Positions 37,173-48,556 of a DNA stretch of 64,000 nucleotides are shown here, piece after piece. The position numbers and the translations under genes were made by a program. How positions within the stretch are numbered: position 1 is the first letter of the stretch; every line of letters begins with the position of its first letter. Below the pieces are notes generated by a model that was not told the origin of the DNA, did no database searches, and was given only the letters and a program-made list of their open reading frames with translations. The DNA is from Spongilla lacustris (lineage: Eukaryota > Porifera > Demospongiae > Spongillida > Spongillidae), in assembly GCA_949361645.1 (NCBI GenBank), contig OX442418.1:4965609-5029608 (forward strand), in the 5' to 3' direction.

Positions 37173-39786
37173 CTAGCTACTGAACATCGTTACCAGGGCT
37201 TACCTTGTGATGTAGCGTAGTACTACCTCCAGTAACCAATTTTAAAACCCCGCCAGAATAAGCATCGAAGAACGACTTTCCCTGCAAAAAAAAAAAAAAA
37301 GCCTTCGATCAATTCAATCCATAATATAAGGCATAACGAGTGTAACAAAAGGTGTAACTCACCTGGCATCATAATAGTAGTCACGAAGCTATAATATAAT
37401 GTTCAGCTGTGGTCAACAGATTCTGAAGATATTCTATACGTCGCTGAATTCCTGCCGGCTCAAATGCGCCATATTACCACCCCCTTTACTTACGACCCGC
37501 CAAATATCTCAGTCACGTGAATTGGTCATTGGGTAGTTTAATACATAATTCAATTAACTTTCAGCTAGCTCTGTACATGTACATACAGTATATGCGTACA
37601 TGTAACAACTATAAACCAATCAATTGTATTAGCGGTCACACTGTAACTGGAAAGGTCACACGACGTCGAAAAAGTAGCATGCATTGCTTCACACCCTCCC
37701 TTCACCCGTAAAAGGCGTGATAACCGTATTGCATATATTGATCTCTCGTCCAAACAATGCAACGCCATGCCCATGGCCGTTGTGCAACATATGCATGATC
37801 ACCATATCATGATCATATTCGTGGATCTCTAAATTTGTTATTGTGCCACGCCCATCATTGTATATTATTAATCGATTGCATATTTATATACTACTAAAAT
37901 ATAGTGCAATGCAAGGGAAAGTGACTCCGGGAAATGTTTATGTATATATCTTACAGTTGTTTCATTTGTTATAATGCCCGATACTGCATCCTTACATATG
38001 CATGTACACACATACATGTATGTATATGGATGTGTTCCAATTAATAAGGCTGTATTCTTATAGCAGCGGACGCGTCAAATCAAGTTTTGATTCTATAAAG
38101 GGTTTTAAAATCCTCTGTAAAACCACTGTGTAATCAGTTGAACATTAAAATTATAATCACTTCATTAAATGCCATCCTTTATATGTCGGCAAAGAGCATG
38201 ATGTAGGTTGCTAAGTAGTCTTATTCGTTTCATTTACTGGTAATGCATTATTAATTAGGTATCGTTAGCATATGCATTTATGTACTTTTATATAATAGAG
38301 AACCCCTGCATGTGTATGAGTTATATACTGACGATATATACCTACTGAAACTGTTTTTAAAAAAAAAAAAGATTATTTCATAGGATCAGTTACTATTAAA
38401 CAGTTTTTTTTTTACTTCTATAAGTAATGTATGACTGATATCAGTTTTAATTTGCTGGTGTGTCATTAATCACACCAGGATAGAATAGATATTAAAAATT
38501 GTATATGTTGTAAGGATCCGTTCCATTGCAACACCACACAGTACAATCCTCTCAGTTGCAGTTGCTACAATGTCAAAGCATTCCTTACATTATTTCTCAC
38601 ATGCATATGCATTTCATATTAGTTTACAAATCCATTTGCAAACATAAAAAAGTTTAATATGAGTTAAATATATTAAATGTGCAATGCATCAAGCATTATT
38701 GTTGTGTTATTAATATTTTAATGCATAATACAATACTTAATGTACACATGATATGGGTACAATCTTAAACATACACATGTAGCCTATAGTTAAATCAAAA
38801 TAGAGAATGGCTGTGGCATTGGCCCTCACTAGATGGAGGTTGAGCCTGCCATAGATGTCTGCAAGTACAGCCAAAAGGGTCTGCATGTAAGAGTGGCAAG
38901 CTGTGATGCCAGATGAGAAATCACTGTTCTGACTAACAGCAGTACTAGTAGTGTGTATACACACATCCATGGAATTGAGCTTGGTCAGGTATAAGGATGG
39001 AGGGGCGGAAAGGTGGTGGGGGTGGAGCACACACATTTTTTGCTTATTATATAAAAGTGGTATGATAATATGCATTAGCTTCTGTGCGTTTTACTGTCCG
39101 AGCGTCCATTTTGTCAGAAAAATGTAAAAGGTTTTGAGTTTTAAAGTCTCATTCCAGATCAGAATAGGAACCATTTCTGATGAATGTGCTTATATAAGCC
39201 AGATATCTTCCATTTATGGCTTGTTGACATGTCTGGACATTGGATAGCAGCTGCTTGCATTGTAAGGGCTGACCTTGAAAGCATGAATATGATTAGGTGT
39301 GTGTGTGTGTGTGTGTGTGTGGAATGTACATGTAGATGTGTGAGTCAGTTTCTGCATTCAATCTGTGGATACCTCTCTCCAAGAGGATCACAACAAATAC
39401 CTAAAGCTCTGGCCTGAAAAGGGGCTTTGTCCCAACATAGGCAAGCTAACAGCGTTCTTCATACACCCTGGCTGGCTTAATGTACAGCATGTTGCTTGTG
39501 CCATGCATGTCAATAGCTCAGTACACATGTGTGCAATAAAACATTGTATAAGCCTTGAAATTGATTCATTTTAAAAGCACCTTTACAAGAATGCAGAAAA
39601 TATTCAAATCAGTTTTAGTTTGTGTGATCCTTCATCCCTGTAGACATGTTCAGCTCCAACCTGTCGTGACGGATGACCAAAGCACTTCTAGTAATGTTGC
39701 ACACAATCACATACACAAGCACACATCACACATATGAACACATGATACAATAAGTGCACATTACATGCCGCCACAAGCACCATAGT
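37173..39786. other. AT-rich stretch without a supported gene
   Basis: Poly-A runs lie near 37286 and 38358. A short (GT)n is at 39299-39321. Open frames (38737-39075 minus, 112 codons; 39184-39417 plus) show no recognised domain. The minus frame has ordinary composition in its C-terminal half and might be an exon, but there is no supporting splice pattern. Confidence 0.4.
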
Positions 39787-39790
39787 AATA

Positions 39791-40190
39791 CGTAAGGGGA
39801 GGAGTAGGGGTAGTGGTAGGTAAGGGGAGGAGTAGGGGTAGTGGTAGGTATGGGGAGGAGTAGGGGTAGTGGTAGGCAAGGGGAGGAGTAGGGGTAGTGG
39901 TAGGTAAGGGGAGGAGTAGGGGTAGTGGTAGGTATGGGGAGGAGTAGGGGTAGTGGTAGGCAAGGGGAGGAGTAGGGGTAGTGGTAGGTAAGGGGAGGAG
40001 TAGGGGTAGTGGTAGGTATGGGGAGGAGTAGGGGTAGTGGTAGGCAAGGGGAGGAGTAGGGGTAGTGGTAGGTAAGAGGAGCAGGGGTAGTGGTAGGCAA
40101 GGGGAGGAGTAGGGTAGTGGTAGGTAAGGGGAGGAGTAGTAGGGTAGTAGGTAAGGGGAGGAGTAGGGTAGTAGTAGGAATAGGGGTAGG
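39791..40190. repeat. 28-bp purine-rich minisatellite
   Basis: About 14 copies of a 28-bp G-rich unit (gtaaggggaggagtaggggt plus agtggtag). The period is not a multiple of three and no frame of the complementary strand has a stop, so three overlapping 119-178-codon frames appear, each a 28-residue Pro/Leu/Tyr repeat. Four-G clusters suggest quadruplex-forming potential. The same unit occurs at 22246-22705. Confidence 0.95.
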
Positions 40191-40260
40191 CATAGTTTCA
40201 TTTACAATGTAGCTTGGTGTGTGTGTGTGTGCGTGCTGTAGTAAACCCTTGAATAAGTAC

Positions 40261-41199
40261 AACTAAAGGGGGTGAGGCGTGCGGAAGGAAGGCCCCTCGT
40301 TACACTACTGCAGTGTTACATGCACTGGAGTGTAGGGACGAGTCAGTTACATTTTTTATAAGTACGTGGGGGAGGGAGGGGATTGAGCTGAGCCCACACA
40401 AAATCTACTATGTATCACACAGAGGCGCATATCACATACATGTATAGAGGCACTCATCACCCAACAAGCACATATCACACAGGTACACAAATAAACATTA
40501 AAGTACAACCTACCACTTAGTCTACATACATTCTTATTACACCACACATCCCATACATCTCCATCGTGTTCCTACATCACCACTGTACACTTCCTCATTC
40601 ACCATCATCCCTCCCCCACCCTCCATCACAACAACCCACCCACCACTCTACCTCCATCACCACTATACCTCCATCACCACTATACCTCCATCACCACTAT
40701 ACCTCCATCACCACTATACATGTACCTCCATCACCACTATACCTCCATCACCACTATACCTCCATCACCACTATACCTCCATCACCACTATACCTCCATC
40801 ACCATGCACCCAATCACCACTGTGTTCTACATCTTCTCCCCACCCACCATCACCCCAGTACCTCCATTTTTCATCACATCACCACAGTACCCCTCCATCC
40901 ACCGAGCATCCAACTGCCAACAACTCTCAAAATCAACTAGCACACAACGCACACTATACTCAAACAAGCTGCATCACCCATTACATACGCTAAACACATG
41001 AAACAGTCCACCCGTCCACCAAAAGTAATTGTAGGTGTGTGGGGATATACATGTATATGAAGCTTGTGTGAGCAAAGTTAAAACAAAACTTGAAATGCAG
41101 TAAAGCTTCATTAGTGGCCTAGAAAATATGTGAATGGGTCAAAATAGGCTGCTCCTACAGATAAAGGCGTAATATAGAGTATGCGTGCAATAATTAGAA
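40261..41199 (+). repeat. ~940-bp tandem duplication, copy 1
   Basis: Starts 'actaaagggggtgagg' and ends 'gcaataattagaact'. The order of segments is the same in 41200-42147, including 'ggaaggaaggcccct', 'ttacactactgcag', the microsatellite-like cctccatcaccactata part, 'catgaaacagtcca' and 'taaagcttcattagtggcct'. Confidence 0.9.
40645..40805. repeat. 18-bp tandem repeat
   Basis: About eight copies of cctccatcaccactatac inside copy 1; copy 2 has only one or two. Confidence 0.9.
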
Positions 41200-42147
41200 C
41201 TAAAGGGGGTGAGGCAGGTGGAAGGAAGGCCCCTTGCGTTTGGCCAAACATTCTAATATGGGGAAGTACCCTTGTTACACTACTGCAGAGTTACATGCCA
41301 CTGGAGCGTAGGAATGGGTCAATGAAATTAAGTACGCGGATGGGGAGGGAGAGAGGGGGGTTGAGCCCCTCAGCCCACACATACATGTACTCTATGCCTA
41401 TACATGTATCACACACATATCACAGAGAGGCACTCATCACCCCATAAGCACTATCACACAGGCACACATAACATTCTAAAGTCCACACACCATGTAAAAT
41501 AAATATCCCAAAGCCTATACATACCACCTACAATTTCCCACCACTTAGTCTACATAAAACCTTATTACTCTATACATCTAGCAAATCACCATCTGTTCCT
41601 ACACCACCACCGTACCCTTCCCCTTTCACCATCATCTCTCCACCCATCCATCACAACTGTACCCTCACCTACCATCAACACTGTAACCTCCACCCACCAT
41701 GACCACCATGATACCTCCATCACCACTATACCCCTCCATCACCCAACCACAACTGTGTTCTACATGTACATCACTATTTCACCCTCTCCCCACCCACCAT
41801 CACCCCAGTACCTCCACTTTTCATCACATCACCACAGTACCACTCCCACCATACAACTGTCAACAACTCTCAACATGATGTCATCTAGATTCACCTAGCA
41901 AACAACAAAAACTATATTCAAACAAGCTGCATCATCCATTACATAAGCTAAACGCATGAAACAGTCCAAAAGTAATTGTAGGTGTATGGGATATATATGA
42001 AGCTTGTGTGAGCAAAGTTAAAACATACCTTGTAATGCAGTAAAGCTTCATTAGTGGCCTAGAAAATACGTGAATCGGTCAAAAAGAAGCTGCTCCTATA
42101 GATAAAAGCGTATTAAAACAGAATATAGTATGCGCGTGCAATAATTA
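41200..42147 (+). repeat. ~940-bp tandem duplication, copy 2
   Basis: Second copy of the 40261-41199 block in the same orientation, with a contracted 18-bp array and many substitutions. Confidence 0.9.
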
Positions 42148-43282
42148 GAACTCACTCCAAACTTTGCCTTGGTCAGCTGCTGTTTATCATATTTATAGCT
42201 CTAGCGTAACACAAGGACATTTGTAAAAAGATACATAAGAAAAGAACTCTTACTTTGAACAGAGATAATAAATATTTGAATTAGGACTGAAAATACGAAA
42301 GTCCTGTCTTTGCATCGGAGCCGATGAATATCTATACAAAGTAGGGATTGCAACAAAGCACAGGTCTTATAATACGTAGAAGATACTGTACTAATGGTAG
42401 AAAGAAACTTGCCACTGCTTCTGCTATTGTTAACATCTCAAGTTCATATCACTTACGAAAATATTCTACGGCCTGGCACGAATATTTAGATTAGCCCGGG
42501 TAAATGAAATTCTCGTACAGTTTCGGACGGTGCTGTTTCAAAAAATTCATCCTTCCGGTGATCGTGTATGCACGTTTCGTTATCTACACGGATGCGTGAC
42601 TGAATCCGATATTTGCAATGACCCGCGAGCGGACGCCTGAATTGCTGTGTCTCCTGTTCCCTCTTCCCTCCAGCTCCTCCTCTCCTCCACTTCCACTCTG
42701 TCTCTCCAATCACTTCCACTCTCCATGTGATTGCTTAGCTTGGAACTTATGATAACAAACTAACTTGATCAGCAGGGAATAATTTTACTGTTATTTCATC
42801 TGCATTTTGTGATTCAGTTTTTTATTTTTGTAAAGTACGAAACAACTTCAAAGGATTGTCGCAGAGTACAAAACATGCCTGGCAACGTTGCATCAGCGTG
42901 ATTGTACAGACTCGTGTGACATCGATAGAGACAATTAATGTCAGCTAATCGGGCAAGTGTGTACAAAAGTGGTCGAAGCAGTTAAATTGTGTTGGTGAGT
43001 GGTTCCAATGGGATGAGTCTAGATGAAAGGTCTCGTCTCCTGTATCTTTTGTGCTCTCTGTTAACAGCATGCTGATCACCTCAAAACGATCCGAATGTGC
43101 GTGGGAGGGATAGGCATAGCTAGCTTTGCTGTAAAGTCCTACAATGTGTACAAATAATATATCATCTCATATCATGATCTCGGCGGGAAAAAATTGCTAT
43201 GCAACAGACTTGAGTTACTAATCACAGCGATTTTGCTACGCATAATCACTATGCAAATTTATTATTCCCTGATTAGTGCAAT
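42148..43282. other. Flank of the hAT-like insertion; no gene recognised
   Basis: Before the insertion at 43283 this sequence was continuous with 48521 onward, so it is 5' flank or intron of the receptor gene. A 77-codon minus frame (42486-42719) and a short plus frame near 43012 beginning MSLDERSRLLYLLCSLLTAC are unproven. The latter is hydrophobic but ends in a stop without an obvious donor. Confidence 0.35.
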
Positions 43283-43318
43283 CAGTGGCGGTGTGGCCAG
43301 GGGGGGCAGGGGGGCAAT

Positions 43319-43349
<31 letters not shown>

Positions 43350-43611
43350 CAGCGGCCCTAAAAACAGGGGCGCCAAAATATAGCTAGGGCGCCAAAATGA
43401 CGGCTGAAGTATGCATGGTGTCTTAACAGACTCAAAGTAAAGTTAGCCTGGAATGCGCTGCTTAAATGCTCGAGGCTACAAAGCAATTAATATCACTTAG
43501 GCTGCGATCGCTACTATATCTATTTATTCGTTAATAGAAATTAATTAAACTATTGCATTCGTTTATTTGGATAACGATAAAACAAAGCGTGGTAAGCAGT
43601 CCATTATACTA

Positions 43612-44131
43612 AAGGGGCGTAGGAGCTGGGGCGGCAGCAGCGGCCATGGCCGCTGCACTTTTTCACAACAACAACAATTTTTTTTTTAAGAGGTTGATAA
43701 GCGCGCATATATAATTCAATAGCTGAGCAATTGCTGCTAGTTAATGACATGTAAGTGGTCTTCAAATCGATCGTGAGAGCTAGTTCAAGCTAGGCTACCC
43801 GTGCAACGTAGTTTACAACGGTTACCAAAAGTGGCCTTGGCTGCACTATAGCCGTTTTGTATTTTACATTACATGCGCAGAGGCAAGGTATCAAAACAAA
43901 CTAACCTGGTTACAGTTTTAGCGTAGTTTTTGGGGGGTTTTCTATGCAAAAAGCGTTGGCTTCTGCGGCTCCGCCCCAGACCCCGATGGGGGAGCTTACA
44001 GCGCTCCCCCGTAACCCCTAGCTGAACGGGAGGGGTGCCCCCCTCCGTACCCTCCCCGGGGAGGGGGGGGGGGGGGGGGAACCACCTTTGTTGGCCGCTG
44101 CACTCTATATTTCCTTCCTACGCCACTGGCG
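43612..44131. mobile_element. ~520-bp non-autonomous element nested in the hAT-like element
   Basis: Left 'ggggcgtagga' and right 'tcctacgcc' are inverse, and further in gcagcggcc pairs with ggccgctgc. Flanks ttatacta and ttatagta (seven of eight match) may be the target duplication. The interior carries the GC-rich module at about 43970-44060 (gccccagaccccgatggggg) shared with 27525-27605 and 63650-63745. The exact right border is uncertain by a few bases. Confidence 0.55.
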
Positions 44132-44148
44132 TTATAGTAGTTCCAATG

Positions 44149-44251
44149 TATAGACCAGTTGCGGCGCGAAACCATTATCGTATGAATATAGTTACCGTTG
44201 CCCAGATTTATTATGAATATCATTGGTCGCCATTTTGGTGGGCAAATTTTT
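44149..44251 (+). repeat. Left terminal inverted repeat
   Basis: Begins tatagaccagttgcggcgcg and ends gtgggcaaattttt. It probably also carries the promoter for the plus-strand gene, whose ATG lies 35 bp further in. Confidence 0.9.
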
Positions 44252-44286
44252 AGGGTTGTTAGTGCGCTCTGCTGGAAGTTTGAACC

Positions 44287-46076
44287 ATGCCACATGCGTG
44301 TGCTGTAGTAGATTGCAAGAATCGCTACAGCAAGGGGGGAAAAAAGAAATTCTATCGTTTTCCGGCCGAAAAGGACAGAAGACATATATGGGTTGCGGCT
44401 CTAAACCGAAAAAATTGGTCTCCATCGGAATATAGTCGCGTTTGTAGCGACCACTTTGTTACTGGTAAGATTATATTAAGCAATGACACAATTTGTTTCA
44501 AAGGTCTCTTTGCTTCAGGGCAACCATTAAACGATGCTTCCCATCCCGACTATGCCCCTTCCATTTGTCTCTTTCGTGGGCAAATCTCTACTACTTCAAG
44601 CAATTTGGATCGGCATTCAAGACTTGCTAATCGCCGTAGGAAACATTCTGAAAATGCAGAAACACTTCTCGTAACTAAACAGGCCAGGATTGAACAGGAA
44701 GGTGGCAGAAGAGATTTAACTATACTGGGATTAGTGAGGAGGCTACTTCTGAAAACAGTAATGAGACCAGACAAGTGGTACGTGTAGCTGCCGAGAATAG
44801 TGATGAGAGCAGAAGAGAGGTTAGAGAGATTGTGGCAGAGAGTAGTGATGATAGCAGAAGAGAGGACACTTCTGAGGACAGCAGACAAGTGGTACATGTG
44901 ACTGACGAGAATAGTGGTGAGAGCAGAAGAGGTGTGACCATGAATGCTATATCTCAGCTTGAAGAAAAATGTGAAGGTTTACAAACGCTGAACAGGGAGT
45001 TATTGGAACAGATAAGAGAGCTTAAGGTACAAAATTCGTACTTGGATTTCGAGAATAAGCACTTAAAAACACAGACCAATGAGTTACATGCACAGAATAC
45101 TCAGCTAAGCATTAGTATCACTCAGGCATCTATCACTCATTGTCCAAAACCAGCACCTCTTAGTATCTCTTAGCAAGTCCATTTCTGCCCTTCAAGGGTT
45201 AACATTCGGAGCAAATACCATTCTTAATGATGACAATAAAACATGTTTCTATACTGTTTTACCAACATATGACCTTTTTCTAACATTGTACAATCTTCTA
45301 AAGCCTTATCACAATGGTATCCCAGACATTGACTACTTTTTTGCTTCATTGGTCTATCTCCGCTTACATACACCAATGGATGATCTTGCAAGTAGATTTC
45401 AATTGGACAGCAGGTCCACTGTATCACGCATATTCCATTCATGGCTTGATACAATGTATCAAAATCTTCAGCCACTTGTTACATGGCCAGACATGGATAC
45501 ACTGAGAAACAATATGCCAGAAGCATTTCAGAAGAATTTCAAAAATGTTAAATGTATTATTGACTGCTTTGAGATATTTACTGAGCGACCTCTATCATTT
45601 GGTGCAAGAGCTGCTACTTATTCAAATTACAAGAAACATAACACACTAAAGGTATTTATTGCTATTGCACCTACAGTCCAAAAGCATGGACTGGGCGTGT
45701 GTCTGACAAGGTGATCACACAGAGATGTGGGTTTCTGGACAACATTGAGTTTGGTGATGTGGTTCTTGCAGACCGTGGATTTAATATTCATGATGATCTG
45801 GCAGTACGTGGAGCAAAACTAGAAATCCCTGCTTTCACCAAGGGAAAGAGTCAACTTTCAAGAGCCGAAGTTGAGACATCTAGGAGACTGGCACATGTTC
45901 GGATCCATGTGGAGCGAATAATTGGGCAATTACGGAAGAAGTACAAGATTCTTCAACATACGCTACCAATAACTTTGATAAAGAGACCATCTGATGCATG
46001 TGTAGGTGTTACTACCATTGACAAAATACTCTTGGTAACTGCTGCTTTAACTAATCTTTCCCAAACAATTGTTTAA
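44287..46076 (+). pseudogene. THAP-domain DDE transposase, broken
   Basis: Cut-and-paste transposase of the two-gene element, acting in the nucleus on the terminal repeats. Residues 1-57 form a THAP zinc finger: Cys5, Cys10, Cys53 and His56 plus Pro26, Trp35 and Phe57. A 54-bp in-frame GT-AG intron (44465-44518) interrupts the finger just after SDHFVTG; removing it restores the usual spacing to HPDYAPS. Next come a Ser/Glu/Arg-rich repeat segment and a coiled coil (about 44940-45110, ISQLEEKCEGLQTLNRELLE), a helix-turn-helix part (LASRFQLDSRSTVSRIFHSW) and the DDE domain (IIDCFEIF, VLADRGF, HVERIIGQL). Lesions: a frameshift at about 44700-44750, another near 45165, and a loss of roughly 20 bp near 45675 just before KAWTGRVSDK. 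Start chosen at the ATG 35 bp inside the left repeat. Confidence 0.88.
44465..44518 (+). other. 54-bp intron inside the THAP finger
   Basis: Donor actg/gtaaga, acceptor tgcttcag/gg. Length is a multiple of three and there is no stop, so the unspliced frame stays open, but the inserted residues break the THAP consensus between the HF motif and the DPxYxPS segment. Confidence 0.75.
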
Positions 46077-46103
46077 TAAGTTAGCATGTCATTGTTACAT
46101 CAA

Positions 46104-46109
46104 AATAAA
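46104..46109 (+). terminator. Poly(A) signal for the transposase gene
   Basis: AATAAA 28 bp after the stop codon, between the two convergent genes. Confidence 0.55.
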
Positions 46110-46156
46110 TTTGACTTGTTCATGAAACTCATACTATAATTGCAAATGGAGTTATA

Positions 46157-48143
46157 TCAATTAGTATGCTTGCAATCACCACAATACCATTCACCAGGAG
46201 GTTCTTTACTGAGCCCAACACACTGAAAATGAAACCATTGATATGGGCAATCTGGACCATCACATGCAACCATGTCTCCATAAACAGTCTCACGGCAAAT
46301 GCAAAAAATGCCTTCATCACCATCACTGCCATCAGCTTCTTGTGAGCGAGGGTCATATGGTGTGCCTATTAACTTCAATTTGTTTGTTAATAATTCTGGG
46401 AAGATATACTCTGTAAAGAAGCGAGTTAGCTTGGGTCGAATTGACTCCATGAATTCTGAATCAGCATGTATGCGCTCCATATAAATACTGCATGTAGTCC
46501 AACACACAAAATCAGAGTACGGCTTGTCGCAGATGGAAAGCTGTGCCTGTACCTGAAAATAGTATTGATGGGTTTTGCTAAGCATGAACTCTCCATTACC
46601 AGTTTTTTTGCAGATAAAATTTTTCATCATCAATATCTGAAAGCACTGAATGCTTGTAAGTAAAAGGACATTTGATTTCAAGAAGGCCTGTACCACAACA
46701 GTCACAAGACACTATGCCATCAGGAGTAGCACCAAGATAAGGATACTGAGTGTCAATATGTAATCCTGATAATTGAAGTTGAAAATTGATGTGCTGGGAA
46801 GAAGCTAGAGCATAGTACTGCTGACGGGCATTCTCTTCATTGAGACGACCCCACTCGAGAGCTGGCACTGTTCAGCTCAGTTGTGAGTACTGCAAAATGG
46901 ACTTAACACGAGACAGTGGGTAGACTTTAAATTGAAACCGTGCCACAGAGCCAACTACAGAGGACGTTATACAACCTTTCCGATGATCAAACCAGAGCAC
47001 AGAACTAGATTGTCCACGGGTAGATTTCTCAAGGAAACTGGCTTGTTCTTTGCTACATTTGATGGTAGACAACTTGAATCTTGATAGATGAAGAACTTGA
47101 GAGACAGTACAAGACATGTATTTGGCTGCATAGTAAGATGTTAATTTTGGAGGAAGCTCAGGTTCTATAACACAGGCAGACTTGGAAAGTGTACAAGTAG
47201 GCACAGGCACAGGATACCCAGGAACAACTGTAAATATTGCTGCCTTTGGGTAGGATTTGTGTAAAGTGTCATACAACATTTTAGAGTTAAGGAATGGCCC
47301 AGAATGAGATGTGGAGGAGCAAGGGTTTAATGGGTTGGAGGGTGAAGCATTCATCCTGGCGTCTCTGAGCCTAGGGCGGCTCAAACTGATGTCAGAAACA
47401 GGACATGCTTCAACCTACAAAAAGAAAATGTATTGTAAGCTAATACAATTTACTATGCAACTCAGTTACCTTCTTAGAATATGCCTGGTTCCACAAGCAT
47501 GGTTGTGATGTGCATGTTTCTGATGCAATTCCAAGCCTGATGCAAGCTTCTGCCTTAAAAAGTATGGCAGCTACGTGTGAACAAACCTCACCAAGTCTGT
47601 AATGTAAACCTTGTGCATCCAGCTGTACACATAACACATAGCACTTACCCTGCCATGCAGGAACAATGTCCAGTAATGATGGTGCCTGTTTTCTTGTTCA
47701 CTCCAATCCAGGCCTCATGTGGTTTGTCGTTTATCCGCTGTGATGGTGTTACTTTTGCCATGAGGATACAATTTTCATTACCAATGTCACGATAATAGAC
47801 TGTTCGAACCCAACCACTGAAATTCAAGTAGTGAAAACGTAACATATTTTTAGTATACTCTTCACCTTATGTAATAGTTGTATGCCTGCAGGCTTTTAAA
47901 AGCCTTCAGCTTCTCTCTGGTGAATTCTCCAGGAGTGTCTATCAAATACGTATAAACGTGAGGAAACTCTATTGGAGGCCAGCGTGACACATCATCGATC
48001 CATAACTCAACACTGATATTGTATGGGTCAAGAACTTCTACGCACTCCTCCTTGCTGCTCCGACCCGTGACACCATAGAGACACTGTAGCTTTCGCTCAT
48101 ATCGCTCTTTTGCGGGTCCCTTTAGCGAATCACTGTAGCTCAT
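46157..48143 (-). pseudogene. SWIM / YqaJ-nuclease / PHD-finger protein, broken
   Basis: Second gene of the transposon, four exons on the minus strand: 48143-47866, 47816-47649, 47596-47470 and 47414-46157. The three GT-AG introns are 49, 52 and 55 bp, and splicing keeps the frame. Exons 1-2 join at YNYYI/SGWVRTVYY. Exons 2-3 join to complete a SWIM zinc finger, CSCMAG/LGEVCSH (CxC...CxH). Exons 3-4 join at AYSKK/VEACPVSD. Exon 4 holds the YqaJ-like nuclease region: SSSVLWFDHRKGCITSS, GATPDG and LLEIKCP (Asp, then Glu-x-Lys). It ends in a C-terminal PHD finger, CICRETVYGDMVACDGPDC ... HFQC ... CGDC (C4HC3). Lesions: an in-frame TGA (46872-46874) before the nuclease core and a frameshift at an A7 run (46603-46609 on plus). 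Role in transposition is not established; DNA processing and chromatin targeting are inferences. Confidence 0.85.
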
Positions 48144-48188
48144 TTCTTCCCACGATGCTATTTTCTGTCGAAGCCCACTCTGCTACTC

Positions 48189-48290
48189 AAAAATTTGCCC
48201 ACCAAAATGGCGACTAATGATTTCATAATAAACGTGGGCAACGGTAACTATATTCATACGATAATGGTTTCGCGCCGCAACTGGTCTATA
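48189..48290 (-). repeat. Right terminal inverted repeat
   Basis: Inverse of the left repeat; the minus-strand gene starts 46 bp inside it. Confidence 0.9.
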
Positions 48291-48556
48291 GGTGGGACAG
48301 GAGCACTTAACACGCCCCCCATTCTCCTTCAATTGCATGTGAAAATGACCGTGGCAATTTCGCTGTAAATTATATATACACTTCGTGATTAAAATGCGAT
48401 GGATGGACATGTACACGTATATATGTGCAGAAGCTTTTTTTGTTGGGGGGGGGGGGGGGGGGGGGGGGCGCCTTTATGTATATCTGCCCCCCCAGCGGCG
48501 GGTGTGCCACAACGCCACTGAGTGCAATAACTCATACCTTCTTCCCTCCCACACAG

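Larger units (their letters stand above)
44149..48290. mobile_element. Two-gene THAP-DDE / YqaJ-PHD DNA transposon (ISL2EU-like)
   Basis: Inverted repeats of about 102 bp (44149-44251 and 48189-48290) agree except for about six substitutions and a 1-base indel. The outermost bases are TATAGACC...GGTCTATA, so the target duplication could be TA, AT or TATA. Inside are two convergent genes, a THAP-DDE transposase (plus) and a SWIM/YqaJ/PHD protein (minus), whose 3' ends are about 80 bp apart. A THAP plus DDE_4-type transposase with a partner YqaJ-like nuclease is the gene content described for ISL2EU (formerly IS4EU) transposons. Family assignment is from memory of that description. Both genes are damaged, so this copy is dead. 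Confidence 0.85.
43283..48520. mobile_element. hAT-like element with 8-bp target duplication, host of two nested elements
   Basis: The left end cagtggcggtgtggcc and the reverse complement of the right end, cagtggcgttgtggca, match at 14 of 16 bases. Perfect 8-bp repeats agtgcaat flank it (43275-43282, 48521-48528). Poly-G/poly-C follows both termini. Without the two nested insertions only about 560 bp remain, so it is a short non-autonomous element. CAG-type ends with 8-bp duplication fit the hAT superfamily. Confidence 0.8.

Noticed and set aside
39688..40262. Three overlapping Pro/Leu/Tyr-rich frames of 119-178 codons
   Set aside because: All three frames of the same strand are open because the 28-bp unit has no stops; no coding evidence.
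43012..43075. Signal-peptide-like short frame MSLDERSRLLYLLCSLLTAC
   Set aside because: Ends in a stop after 20 codons with no donor site; cannot be joined to the receptor exons on present evidence.
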